Part shown: positions 16,395 through 26,000 of the stretch, piece after piece | How positions within the stretch are numbered: the stretch's first letter is position 1 | Layout: every line of letters begins with the position of its first letter | Source: Euryarchaeota archaeon UBA89 | GTDB lineage: Archaea; Thermoplasmatota; Poseidoniia; Poseidoniales; Thalassarchaeaceae | Assembly: GCA_002495525.1 (NCBI GenBank) | Contig: DAFS01000010.1 | Location: 1 to 32,211 of the forward strand | DNA length: 32,211 bases | Direction: 5' to 3' | Translations under genes and position numbers: made by a program | The notes under the pieces: generated by a model | Told to the model about the DNA's origin: nothing | Databases searched by the model: none | Seen by the model: only the letters and a program-made list of their open reading frames with translations

Positions 16395-17297
16395 CTATAC
16401 TTTTTCTAAAACTATTTTAGCAAAAGAACTCAAAATGCCAGCGCCATCATGTTCTCCTTTGAATGATTTATATTCATCTTCCGATATATGTCCCCAACCA
16501 TATGCTCGTTCAATCCTTTTTCTTGCGGCTTCTGGGTGAAATTGTATCCCCCATGCAGGCATTGGTTCACCTAAATCATTATTCACTCTCACAGCGGTAA
16601 CTATGTTGTGAGAAGTTTTACTGAGTAATGTACAACTATCAGGAACAGTCATCACATGATCTTGGTGACTGAATAAACCTGAAATCTTTTCATTATTTTC
16701 GACATGTGATGTCAGTAAAATATCTCTCTCTCCTTCTTTAGTAAGTTCAAGAGTCCAGATTCCGCTGGATAATGATTCCGCCCTTTCAATTTCCGACCCT
16801 AATGAATGACAAAGTAATTGATGTCCAAAACAAATTCCCAGAGTAGGAGTACCAGATTTTGCTGCTGCCCTAAACATAGTTTCTGTGGGTCCCATCCATT
16901 CTTCCCAGATACTTACATTCCTTCTAGAACCAGAACAAACTACAGCATCTAAATTTAATTCAATAATCCAGTTTCTCATTTCTTCTTCATTTTCATGCAT
17001 CGGCATTACAATTCGACTAAATTTAATATTCCTCTCTGCCAAGGTTACTTCTATATCACTCCAGAAATCATATTCATAGTCCCAATTAGGTACATCAGAC
17101 TCCGTGAGTTTTGTTTCCGAATCATGATTCGTTTTTTCTCCAGCATCAAATGACTGCATCTGGGGTGTTACTAGTAAAACCTCAACATTAGATAATGCAG
17201 CCAATGGCTTGATTACTTCCTGATTTCCACCATGCCCAAATTCAGCTCTTTCTACAAGTAAATCAATCATCAATACCCTCAACGAAGTACTCATCAT
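16395..17297 (-). CDS. Class I glutamine amidotransferase-like protein
   Basis: A 300-residue protein with a complete class I amidotransferase triad: Cys156 in GICFGHQ, His254 and Glu256 in IQFHPEA. Free-standing members of this fold resemble GMP synthase glutaminase and gamma-glutamyl hydrolase-like enzymes. The N-terminal ~110 residues (DLLVERAEFGHGGNQEV onward) differ from the GuaA subunit and include an acidic insert, so it is not obviously a subunit of GMP synthase. There is no adjacent synthetase subunit. Two ATG codons (17297 and 17294) are possible starts. The gene precedes hppA with an 81-base gap and diverges from the NifU-like gene. The amide acceptor is unknown. Confidence 0.8.
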   Translation of the reverse strand: MMSTSLRVLMIDLLVERAEFGHGGNQEVIKPLAALSNVEVLLVTPQMQSFDAGEKTNHDSETKLTESDVPNWDYEYDFWSDIEVTLAERNIKFSRIVMPMHENEEEMRNWIIELNLDAVVCSGSRRNVSIWEEWMGPTETMFRAAAKSGTPTLGICFGHQLLCHSLGSEIERAESLSSGIWTLELTKEGERDILLTSHVENNEKISGLFSHQDHVMTVPDSCTLLSKTSHNIVTAVRVNNDLGEPMPAWGIQFHPEAARKRIERAYGWGHISEDEYKSFKGEHDGAGILSSFAKIVLEKV

Positions 17298-17364
17298 ATA
17301 CTTGAAAGAGCCTCAGGTTCATTAGTCCTCGGCTGCTACGCTCACTCAGAAGGACGTTAGGCAA

Positions 17365-17637
17365 ATGGTAGATGAACAACTTATTCTTGCTTCAGTAGGG
17401 CCTGTTCAGGCGATTTTAGACGCGCATGACGGAGTTGTTAATGTTGTAGACACAACTGATGGAATAATTATGATTTCATTAGAAGGTGGTTGCACTGGAT
17501 GTAGTTCTACACCAATGACTGCAATGCAAATTTATTATTCTTTAATGAAGCTAGATGATGTGAATGATGTTGTATTTGTAAATGGTGAACTGCCTGCTTA
17601 CATGAGAGCATTTATTGATGAAAAACTTGGCCAGTAA
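17365..17637 (+). CDS. NifU-like iron-sulfur cluster scaffold/carrier domain protein
   Basis: A 90-residue stand-alone Nfu domain. The signature GGCTGCSSTPMTAM holds Cys43 and Cys46, the pair that binds a bridging [4Fe-4S] cluster in a dimer. The upstream segment DGVVNVVDTTDGIIMISLEGGC matches the family's beta sheet. Such proteins deliver Fe-S clusters to apo-enzymes; the window encodes candidate clients, including the FadF-like reductase and endonuclease III. AGAAGGACG shortly before ATG 17365 could be a ribosome-binding site. The gene converges with a small membrane protein gene with only three bases between the stops. Confidence 0.9.
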   Translation: MVDEQLILASVGPVQAILDAHDGVVNVVDTTDGIIMISLEGGCTGCSSTPMTAMQIYYSLMKLDDVNDVVFVNGELPAYMRAFIDEKLGQ

Positions 17638-17640
17638 GAT

Positions 17641-17994
17641 TTAGTCATTATTATTCTCTCTTTCAGCAGCCCTCATTTTCATGATTTGATGCGGATTAGA
17701 TTCTCCTTGTACATCTTTTCCTTTTATATTCATCATTCCCGAGATTGCAACAATCACTGCAATTACTGCAAATGGCCTTGCAACAGTGGTAGAACCCCAA
17801 AGTTCTCCTCCAAGATAATGCAGAATAAAAAGTATGATTGCAGAAATAATGCACAAGGTTGCAACTATCTTTTGTGTCAATACTTCTCCTCTTTCAAAAC
17901 GCGCTAATGTTCCAATTGCCATCCACAAAATAGTCGCTATACCGCACATGGAGATAGACGCTGCTTCTAGAATTGAAACCAATTCCATGGCCAT
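17641..17994 (-). CDS. Small membrane protein, unknown function
   Basis: A 117-residue hypothetical protein with three hydrophobic segments, at about residues 9-31, 42-64 and 71-88, and a charged, Asn-rich C-terminal tail. No motif is recognised. The start may be ATG 17994 or the nearby ATG 17988. It lies between the NifU-like gene (convergent) and the polX gene (divergent), neither of which suggests a role. Confidence 0.6.
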   Translation of the reverse strand: MAMELVSILEAASISMCGIATILWMAIGTLARFERGEVLTQKIVATLCIISAIILFILHYLGGELWGSTTVARPFAVIAVIVAISGMMNIKGKDVQGESNPHQIMKMRAAERENNND

Positions 17995-18050
17995 AGGATG
18001 GGGTCTTCATTTGTTTATGTTGGGGAGAATCATTCCGAATATTGAATGGT

Positions 18051-20024
18051 ATGATTCAAGACCCTTGGGCCCCTCATGAAGACATGGTAAAGGTGGGGGG
18101 TTGGTCATTACCAAAATCTCGTAGGAATGAACCTCCATATTTTAGCAAGACACAATTAGTTGATGTTTTAGAGCAAGTAGCAGTTCTATTAGAATTATCT
18201 GGTGCAAATGGATTCAGAGTTCGCGCCTATCAAAATGCTTCACGAGCTTTATCGTCACTGGAGGAAGATTTATTTTCAACAATTTCGGAAGGCAGATTAT
18301 TACAAGTAAAAGGTATTGGAAAAGGGATTGGAGGTCTAATCACTGAATCAGTAATGCAAGGAACTTGGGGTGATATGCAATCATTATATGATAAAGTTCC
18401 CCCTGGATTAATTGAGATTGTTGGAATACCTGGATTAGGGCCTAAAAAGGTGAAAGCATTATATGATTCATTAGGAATTGATTCTATTGGATTATTGAAG
18501 ACGGCATGCGAACTAGATCATATTTCATCTCTTCCCGGTTTTGGTAAAAAAAGTCAGAAGAAAATTTTTGATGGAATAGATCTTCTACGACGTTATCAAG
18601 GCAGAACAAGAATGGATATTGGATTACTTTATGGTCGTTCTTTGGAAGAAAAAATTTCTCTAATACAGGGTGTTGAAAAAGCACAGCTTGCAGGAAGTGC
18701 GCGTCGAAGACGTGAGACAATAGGTGATTTGGATATTGTAGTTTCTTCATTGATTGAAAATCACCAGAAAGTAATTCAGAAAATTCTAGGACTTCCAGGA
18801 ATTGCAGAAATTAAAGGATACGGGGATTCTAAAATTAGCTTGATTCTAGAGCAAGAGATGTTGTCTAATTCAATAGGTAGTGGGGCTTTAGATGAACGAC
18901 TTGCAGAGGCACTAATCGAGAGGAACAGCGATGCCACAATCGACGCCCAGGTCAGAATAGTTACTCCAGAAACATTCCCTTTTACTCTTGCATATTTTAC
19001 TGGCTCTAAGGAACATAATATTAGAATGCGGCAAGAAGCAATTAATCGAGGACTTAGATTAAATGAATTTGGTTTGTTCTCTGAATCTTTAGCGGGCTCA
19101 TCAATTGGGATGGAAGCTGCAAAGCACACATTATTATGCTCTGATGAATCAGAAATTTATAAAAATTTAGATATGCATTGGGTACCTCCAGAAATGAGAG
19201 AGGATATGGGCGAAATTGAAGCCGCTACATTGTCTAAATCGTCACTTCCAGAATTGATTATTCCTGAAGATATCAAAGGTGCTTTCCACAATCATACTGT
19301 TTATTCGGATGGAAGCAATACTCTTGAAGAAATGGCATTAGCTGCACAATCGCTAGGTTGGCAATATTTGGGTATTGCTGATCACTCTCAAGCTCTAAAT
19401 ATCGGGGGAAGGTCGATTGGTATTCCAAGTGATGTAGTTCCAAAGCAGCATGATGAAATTATAAAACTCAATCAAAAATGGTCAGATGAGGGTGTTGATT
19501 TTAGATTATTCCACGGTTCTGAATGTGATATATTAGCTGATGGTAAACTAGACTACTCTGAAAATGTTCGGAATATTTTTTCTCATGTGGTAGGAAGTAT
19601 ACATGCCTTGGGAAGTTGGAGAAATAGGGATGAAATTGAGAATACTGAAATGTTAATTAGAGCAATTGAGGACCCTACATTCACTATTTTGGGTCATCCA
19701 ACTGGGAGAATATTACAAGTTAGAGAAGGTATACCAATTGACATGTATGCAATTATTAGAAGGATGGGGGAATTGAATATTGAGGGTAATTTTAAAGCGA
19801 TTGAAATTAATGCATCCCCCTATCGTCTAGATCTTGATTGGCGTTTGTGTAAATTCGCAAAAGAGCAGAAAGTACCAATTTGTATCAACCCGGATGCTCA
19901 TGATATTAATGGGCTAAATGATGTATGGTATGGTGTACAAATTGCACGCAAAGGATGGCTTGAGAGATCAGATATACTAAACACAAAGTCAGGTACTGAA
20001 ATTGAATCTCTATTCGATGTTTGA
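18051..20024 (+). CDS. polX: DNA polymerase X family protein with PHP domain (third catalytic Asp replaced)
   Basis: A bacterial/archaeal PolX of about 657 residues. In order it has an 8-kDa-like helical domain, helix-hairpin-helix motifs (VKGIGKGIG, IPGLGPKKV, LPGFGKKS), the polymerase palm (AGSARRRRETIGDLDIVV, two catalytic aspartates; FTGSKEHN), and a C-terminal PHP nuclease domain with apparently complete metal ligands (HNHTVYSDG, ADHS, HGSECDI, GSIHAL, GHPTGR, PDAH). The third palm aspartate, normally in a D-x-R motif, reads Q-V-R; the Gln codon is 18948-18950. About 30 extra residues precede it. Family role: gap filling in base excision repair plus 3'-5' exonuclease or AP endonuclease activity from PHP. 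Start ATG 18051 is tentative; TTG 18042 and ATG 18084 are alternatives. It overlaps or abuts the downstream small gene. Confidence 0.88.
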   Translation: MIQDPWAPHEDMVKVGGWSLPKSRRNEPPYFSKTQLVDVLEQVAVLLELSGANGFRVRAYQNASRALSSLEEDLFSTISEGRLLQVKGIGKGIGGLITESVMQGTWGDMQSLYDKVPPGLIEIVGIPGLGPKKVKALYDSLGIDSIGLLKTACELDHISSLPGFGKKSQKKIFDGIDLLRRYQGRTRMDIGLLYGRSLEEKISLIQGVEKAQLAGSARRRRETIGDLDIVVSSLIENHQKVIQKILGLPGIAEIKGYGDSKISLILEQEMLSNSIGSGALDERLAEALIERNSDATIDAQVRIVTPETFPFTLAYFTGSKEHNIRMRQEAINRGLRLNEFGLFSESLAGSSIGMEAAKHTLLCSDESEIYKNLDMHWVPPEMREDMGEIEAATLSKSSLPELIIPEDIKGAFHNHTVYSDGSNTLEEMALAAQSLGWQYLGIADHSQALNIGGRSIGIPSDVVPKQHDEIIKLNQKWSDEGVDFRLFHGSECDILADGKLDYSENVRNIFSHVVGSIHALGSWRNRDEIENTEMLIRAIEDPTFTILGHPTGRILQVREGIPIDMYAIIRRMGELNIEGNFKAIEINASPYRLDLDWRLCKFAKEQKVPICINPDAHDINGLNDVWYGVQIARKGWLERSDILNTKSGTEIESLFDV

Positions 20025-20026
20025 TA

Positions 20027-20266
20027 ATGTTCATCATCAAGAAACCTTTCGACAATAATATGAGTGTTACAAGGGGGTTGATTTTTTCTTCAGTTTCAAT
20101 TATTCCTGCTATGATTTTAGGTCTAGTATCTTACATAATTTTAGGAGGTGTGACAAGTTCTCCTGATAGCTCTGATTTCATGTATGGTCCATGTTATGGA
20201 GTTCCATTTTCTATAATTATTATATCATTTATCTACGGTTTGAAAGAACAGCCGGAGTTGGAATAA
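20027..20266 (+). CDS. Small membrane protein between polX and nth
   Basis: A 79-residue hypothetical protein with two hydrophobic segments (about 17-40 and 56-70) joined by a short polar loop. No family is recognised. The start is ATG 20027, two bases after the polX stop (20022-20024). The stop TAA 20264-20266 shares its last base with the nth start. Such tight packing suggests translational coupling in a three-gene unit with polX and nth, but a role in repair is only guilt by association. Confidence 0.6.
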   Translation: MFIIKKPFDNNMSVTRGLIFSSVSIIPAMILGLVSYIILGGVTSSPDSSDFMYGPCYGVPFSIIIISFIYGLKEQPELE

Positions 20267-20910
20267 TGAAACGTTCTGATAAGGCACATAAAATTGGTCA
20301 AATTTTGGATGATTTATACCCTACTCAACCAATCCCTCTCGATCATAAAGATGCATATACATTACTTGTTGCAGTAATGTTATCCGCCCAAACAACTGAT
20401 AAGAAAGTGAATGAAGTCACTCCTAATTTATTTTTTCGAGCAGATAACCCTGAAAAAATGTCAAAGCTTGAAATTGATGAAATATATGAAATAATTCGTG
20501 AAATAGGTCTTGCACCAACAAAGGCGAAGAATCTTAAGAAGATGGCTGAACAAATTATAGAAGGTGGTGGCGAAGTAATTCCTGATTGGGATTTCTTAGA
20601 ATCATTAGCAGGCGTAGGTCATAAAACAGCTAGTGTAGTAATGTCCCAAGCCTTTGGAGTTCCTGCATTTGCGGTTGATACCCATATACATCGATTAGCA
20701 TATCGTTGGGGTCTGTCAAATGGTAGAAATGTTCAAACTACTGAGAAGGATTTGAAGAAAGTGTTTCCCGAAGACACATGGATTAGAAGACATTTACAAA
20801 TTATCTTTTTTGGAAGAGAACACTGCCCTGCAAGAAACCATGATCTAAGCGGATGCCTGATGTGTAGTTGGGCTTCAACAAAAAAACTGATTAAAGAAAG
20901 TAAAAGTTAA
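20266..20910 (+). CDS. nth: Endonuclease III-like DNA glycosylase with atypical Fe-S cysteines
   Basis: A 214-residue helix-hairpin-helix DNA glycosylase. The HhH motif LAGVGHKTASVV contains the catalytic Lys120, which defines a bifunctional glycosylase/AP lyase, and FAVDTHIHRL contains the catalytic Asp138. These fit removal of oxidised pyrimidines in base excision repair. The C-terminal cluster region has only three cysteines (187, 197, 200) with spacing C-x9-C-x2-C, instead of the usual C-x6-C-x2-C-x5-C, so the [4Fe-4S] cluster may be missing or differently bound. ATG 20266 is chosen as the start; the frame is open upstream but that part overlaps the preceding gene and has no family counterpart. 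The stop TAA forms a TTAA palindrome with the convergent gene's stop. Confidence 0.92.
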   Translation: MKRSDKAHKIGQILDDLYPTQPIPLDHKDAYTLLVAVMLSAQTTDKKVNEVTPNLFFRADNPEKMSKLEIDEIYEIIREIGLAPTKAKNLKKMAEQIIEGGGEVIPDWDFLESLAGVGHKTASVVMSQAFGVPAFAVDTHIHRLAYRWGLSNGRNVQTTEKDLKKVFPEDTWIRRHLQIIFFGREHCPARNHDLSGCLMCSWASTKKLIKESKS

Positions 20911-21182
20911 TTCTTTTTTCGAATTAACATCCCTCCAATCACTATAAATGACACTCCAGCTAGTAGAGAAGGTACCTGTAAACTAGAAACTGAATCAGTT
21001 AAATCTCTAGCATTTTGGCATTCTCCCTCATCTAAACCGGTGATTTGGCCAATTGTACCGATATCTGAATCACAATCATCTTGGATTCTTTCATCAATGT
21101 ACCCTGCTAATAAAATCGTGATTAAAAATGATATTAATCCAATTACTCCCAACACTATACAAAATAGCCCTAACTTATTCAT
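20907..21182 (-). CDS. Small two-helix membrane protein, unknown function
   Basis: A 91-residue protein with one hydrophobic segment near each end (about 5-27 and 70-86) and a short tail of basic residues (RKKN). The loop between them, probably outside the cell, is acidic and carries two cysteines (DDCDSD and EGECQN), which could form a disulfide. No family is recognised. ATG 21182 is preferred because it leads straight into the first membrane segment; an ATG at 21239 would add 19 residues with no obvious role. It converges on nth with overlapping stop codons. Confidence 0.6.
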   Translation of the reverse strand: MNKLGLFCIVLGVIGLISFLITILLAGYIDERIQDDCDSDIGTIGQITGLDEGECQNARDLTDSVSSLQVPSLLAGVSFIVIGGMLIRKKN

Positions 21183-21260
21183 ATCCCATAGCAGCATATA
21201 CTTGTTATTGAATGCTGCTAGTATACGAGCATTCATCATCTAATTACATCTGCGAGTATT

Positions 21261-21746
21261 ATGAATAATGAACCTGTAACACTAGAAGTCGGTCAAAAAG
21301 CACCTGATTTCAATGCTCAAATCACCAATGGTGATGAAATCAAACTTTCTAATATACTATCATCTGGTCAGAAAGTAATACTTTATTTCTATCCAAAAGA
21401 TAGTACTCCTGGGTGTACGGTTCAGGCTTGTGACTTTAGAGATAATTTTTCTAGACTCCAGAAATCAGGGTACAAAGTAATTGGTGTATCTAAGGATTCC
21501 TCTAGTTCTCATCAGAAATTTATTGATAAAAATGAATTACCATTCGATTTAATTGTAGATTCAGAAACTGAATTGCACCAGCTATATGGAGTTTGGAGAG
21601 AAAAAATGAATTATGGTAAAACGTATATGGGAGTTTCTAGATCTACATTTGTTATCGATACAGATGGTTCTCTAATCTCAGTTGGCTATAACGTAAGGGC
21701 AAGTGGCCATGTTGACAGATTAGTGAAAGAACTAGGCTTAGAGTGA
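21261..21746 (+). CDS. bcp: Peroxiredoxin, BCP/PrxQ type
   Basis: A 161-residue thiol peroxidase that reduces hydrogen peroxide and organic hydroperoxides. DSTPGCTVQACDFR carries the peroxidatic Cys52 and, five residues later, Cys57, the resolving cysteine position of atypical two-Cys PrxQ enzymes. The YFYPKD strand before it and the MGVSRSTFVID strand after it are family hallmarks. No signal peptide is seen, so it is cytoplasmic. Reducing power could come from thioredoxin via the thioredoxin reductase encoded at 5384-6313 or from the glutaredoxin at 12335. A flavin-reductase-like gene follows after five bases, probably in the same transcript. Confidence 0.94.
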   Translation: MNNEPVTLEVGQKAPDFNAQITNGDEIKLSNILSSGQKVILYFYPKDSTPGCTVQACDFRDNFSRLQKSGYKVIGVSKDSSSSHQKFIDKNELPFDLIVDSETELHQLYGVWREKMNYGKTYMGVSRSTFVIDTDGSLISVGYNVRASGHVDRLVKELGLE

Positions 21747-21751
21747 TTTAG

Positions 21752-22603
21752 ATGGATATCGCACAGAGAAGAGAAATAGTATCTCGGTTCCTTCGAAGAT
21801 GTGTGACATATGCAGATGCTTCTATTGAAAGGAAAAAATCAAGAAATGAAGATCCTATAGATATTTCTAACTGGGAAAATTATAGGCAATTTACTTCATT
21901 TTCAGCATCTGAAGTAGAATCTGGTGAATTAGATACATGGCTAGAAGAGGGAGATTATAGAGCAGATCCAAATGGATTTTCCGCTCTTTCCCAAAATAGA
22001 GAGAATTTCAATTTGGAAGAAATGTCTCATGAAGAAAGACGAAATTGGTTAGCGTTTTTACTGATGCCTAGACCCATCTCATTAGTTGCCACCTTGAGCT
22101 CTAATGGCGTACATAACCTCGCTCCAATGTCATCAATAGGGGTGGTTTCTAATTCTCCTCCTTTGATCACAATTAGTCTATCTAAGAGTCGTGAAGGCAA
22201 GGAAAGAGATACTCTAGTAAATCTTAGGAGTCAAGGAATAGGTTCTTCATGTATGATTTTTATTCTCCCCGCTACTCTTGAATCAGCAAAAAATGTTCAA
22301 CTAACTTCATCCAAGATACCTATAGATGAATCTGAATGGAATCTAATCGATGAAGAAATGATTATTGAAAATGAGATGTCAATATTACCTTCTGCCATGG
22401 CTGCATTACAATGTAAGTTAATGGAAATACATCCATTACCTGGTGGTTCTGTAGCATCTTTAGCGATATTAAAAGTAGAATCAATTATATCTTCTAATAA
22501 TTTTTCTGAATTGAATGATATACAGAAATTAATGCAGGTTGATTTCAACAAACTAGGACCCAGTTCCAGCAAGAATGATTGGAACTTTGAAGTGAATTAC
22601 TAA
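21752..22603 (+). CDS. Flavin reductase-like (FMN-binding split barrel) protein with N-terminal extension
   Basis: A 283-residue protein. From about residue 100, LMPRPISLVATLSSNGVHNLAPMSS followed by SNSPPLITISLS matches the flavin reductase-like FMN-binding split-barrel family (DIM6/NTAB group). The first ~90 residues form a charged helical extension I do not recognise. Family members bind FMN and act as NAD(P)H:flavin oxidoreductases or as oxygenase partners; the actual reaction is unknown. Adjacency to peroxiredoxin (five-base gap) suggests a redox or stress role. The gene converges on the sepF-like gene. Confidence 0.75.
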   Translation: MDIAQRREIVSRFLRRCVTYADASIERKKSRNEDPIDISNWENYRQFTSFSASEVESGELDTWLEEGDYRADPNGFSALSQNRENFNLEEMSHEERRNWLAFLLMPRPISLVATLSSNGVHNLAPMSSIGVVSNSPPLITISLSKSREGKERDTLVNLRSQGIGSSCMIFILPATLESAKNVQLTSSKIPIDESEWNLIDEEMIIENEMSILPSAMAALQCKLMEIHPLPGGSVASLAILKVESIISSNNFSELNDIQKLMQVDFNKLGPSSSKNDWNFEVNY

Positions 22604-22611
22604 TGGATATT

Positions 22612-23085
22612 TCACGATTCATGTTCTAATACTTCCATCCCTAATCTATGTTTCTTTGTATCTACTCTCATTCCTAAACCTGGAATCATTAATAGGGAAT
22701 CATTTTCATTTAATGAAAAAACAGGTATATTATTAATTTCTCCTAAGCTCTCAACTTTTCTTTTGCAAACTTCCTTTTGACTGGGCATATGAGATAGTGA
22801 ACTTATATCTACCAAAATCATACTGCCTTTTGAAATTTCATTTTCGATACCATCAAGTTGAATTCTTTGATATTTATCAGGCTTCAGATAAACTACGTTC
22901 TTATTCGCATGAGTCTTCAATCTTTCTGTTCTTTCAGACCATAGAGGGTCACCTAAATCATGGAAATCCGCTCTAGAGCTTGATCTAGGACCTGGATTTG
23001 CTGAAGATTGATTTTTTAATTTAGAATCATTAATTACATTCTTCTTTGGATCAGGTAAACCAAGTAGTTTGAATAAGTTTACCAT
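22612..23085 (-). CDS. sepF: SepF-like cell division protein
   Basis: A 157-residue protein resembling archaeal SepF, the FtsZ membrane anchor. MVNLFKLLGL at the N-terminus looks like the amphipathic membrane-targeting helix. A Ser/Asn-rich linker follows. The core (about 63-150) shows the SepF pattern: NVVYLKPDKYQRIQ, then a helix, then GSMILVDISSL, a second helix (SQKEVCKRKVESLGEI), and a final strand pair with PVFSLNENDSLLMIPGLGMRV. It lacks the glycine-rich GGD segment of many archaeal SepFs, so the assignment is moderate. AGGGTAGG just upstream of ATG 23085 may be its ribosome-binding site. It starts 8 bases after the stop of the large surface-protein gene, suggesting co-expression. FtsZ is not in the window. 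Confidence 0.6.
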   Translation of the reverse strand: MVNLFKLLGLPDPKKNVINDSKLKNQSSANPGPRSSSRADFHDLGDPLWSERTERLKTHANKNVVYLKPDKYQRIQLDGIENEISKGSMILVDISSLSHMPSQKEVCKRKVESLGEINNIPVFSLNENDSLLMIPGLGMRVDTKKHRLGMEVLEHES

Positions 23086-23093
23086 AACCTACC

Positions 23094-26000
23094 CTATTCC
23101 TCTTCACCAATTAGTTCTTCTATCTCCGAAGCACTCAAAACCTCATTTACTGCAAGGTTCTTATCTTCCATCTCTATATTTTCTAAATCATTACTTGGTA
23201 TTTGATTATCATTATCCAAAAGTAAGTCTTTATCTAATCCCTCATTCTTAACAACAGGTTTATTCATTTCCTCTCTTATTCTTTTCTTACTGATTTTTTG
23301 TTTTTTCCTGTCTTCGCTAAATGGGTCATAATCAGGGTCATCAAATGCATCGTCAATTGATCCTTTGGAAGGTACTTTATATCCATCATAGTCAATTTCT
23401 TTCCTTTTCTTCATTATCATGGGAGCAGCAACTATAGATAAAATCAGGACTATAGCAATAAGAATACCAATTGGACTCATAATGAAACTTGTAATTGAGA
23501 ATGGCCTTTCTTCCACTTGTATATTAATTCTCATTGAATCAGTAGCATCTCCATCATTTACAGTTAATTGTACAACAATATTACCTGCATTATTAAATTG
23601 CCATTCTACTATTTTACCAATAATATCTTGATCATTGGTTTTATCGCCATCTCCATCACTATCTCTCGAAATATCCATATCCCAAGAATAGATCATATTT
23701 TCCATATCATTTATTGAGTCAGTAGTTCCATTTCCTGTCAATAAAACAACATCTCCTGATGTTGGGTTATATTCGCTAGTAGTCATTCCAGTATTTGGTT
23801 TAGTATTTCTGACATCAATATTAATTTCTTCACTTGCTACTGCTCCATCATTATCTGTAACGTGAAATATTATTTTCTCAGGTGCTGTGTTAGAATCAGG
23901 CCATGAATAAATTAAATTAAATGATTCAATATCACAATCATCAATTTCTGAACCCTGATTATCCGAGTTTACTAATGGGTCTAAGTCATAACAAGGAACT
24001 AATGTTTGTAAATCATTTAATGTATCATCTGCAATTATCGACATTTCTATATTTTGATCTTCAGCAACTGGAAGGGGCTGAGAAAATGGCCTGATAGTGG
24101 GTTGAACATTGTTTACTCTAAATGGAACCGTCATTAAATCTGTACTTTCGTCATCATCATCGAACACTTGGAATGTAGCTATATGTTGACCGTTAGTTTC
24201 GTATATTACTTCAATTTGGCTTATCGCCGTATTTTGTTGTATAATCTGTAAATCAGGTTTTTCTTCAGCATCTGGTGTCCATATGTGCGTCAATGAAGAC
24301 ATATCATTTTCTGAATCCTCTGCCCAACCTCTAATTGTAACTTGCTCTCCTTCATTTACTGTATATAGTCCGAATGAGTTGTTGATGAGTCTGTTGCCCT
24401 CAACCCATACTTCCCATCCAGGATTATAGGGTGCAATATTGGTGACTTCTATCGTATATTCCTCTGTGATTGTTGCTCCATCGTCATCTGTAGCATCAAC
24501 TTGGATAGTGTATGGTCCTTCTTGATCTAGAGTAACTGTACATTTTATCCCCAATGTTGTACCCTGTTCACAAGGAGTATTCCACACAATATCTACTGGA
24601 GCATCTGGTGTTTGTGTATCTTGATCTATTCTTTCTATAATCTCAAATGTTATTGGTGAAAGAACGGGTATAGTATCAGAATCTGCAACTAGAACAATCT
24701 CAGGGTTTCTATTTAAAATTGTAATATCGCTACTAACTGAATGGAAATCATTTTCTCCATCAGTAACTACCATATTGACAGTGAAAATTCCGTCATCATC
24801 CCAAGTATATTCGTAAATACAATCAGTTTCCTCTGATGAAACAATATCACCTTCTAAACTCTCTAAAGAAAATGTACAATAGAGATCTCCTCCATCAGGA
24901 TCATAAGAATTTGTCCCGCTAATTAATACCTCATTGAGAGTCAAAATTTCATCTGCTAATGATAATAAAGCAACTGGAATAGATCCTATAAAAAGTGTGA
25001 AATCTCCTTCATTATTCGTCAAATCTCCATCATTAATGTTGATATTAAATGAGGTAGTAGTTTCACCAAATGGCTGATTTGAAGGTACTAACCAAGATAC
25101 CTCTACCCTTGCTTCTTCGAGGCTTGAAAGTGCAGGAATATTGGCATTCGTTATAGTTCCATCCGGCCCCTCTATCTGAAGAATAGTTGGAGGAGAAACT
25201 CTCAATCCTCTATTGATTACAGGAATACTAAATACTATAGAATCATCTCTGATAGCATTAAAACCTACATTTTCATCTAAAGTCAATGTCGAGTTTTCTC
25301 TTGTTCTTTCTACAGATACACCATCCTGATTCACATATAAGTCAATTTCATATACGTCTGGATCTATTGTTATGGTACTTGCACCGATTATAGGATTCTG
25401 ACTATTAATCCACGCTAAAATTCCATGACTTCCAAGGTCATCTCCTGAGTTTGAATCATCGCCATAAACACCAGTATTGAAAGTAACATGAGCACTTCCA
25501 TTTGATGATGTGGTAATTGTCTGAATATCTCCTTCTATTTCGTATCTAAATTGTAACTGCTCATTAGCAACAGGATTTCCGTTATTATTACTAACATTTA
25601 TCCATGCAGAAATATCCATATCAATTGGCGATAGAGGGAATTCTAAATCTACATTTATTATTTTTTGTCTACTTACAGCCTGATAAGAAGAAAGTGAATG
25701 GACTGCTGTAAATCCTAAACTTTCAATTGTCTCCATTTTGACATCTCCTCTAACTGCAGGACAATACCATTTGTAGCCAGTATCTTCCCCATCTGCATTT
25801 GTACTAGATATATTGTAAGAAGTGGCGCAGCTAGAATAACTAACTCCTGAAAACCCCTGACTCACTACTTCGTAATTCGCATTCCTCTGCGAAACGGTAT
25901 CATCTGGAATATCTACATAATCGCTAGATCCTGCATAGGTTGTAGTTGCAGTATAATCTTGGCTCCATGATTCTCCTACCGAAATTGGAAAGTCGTAACC

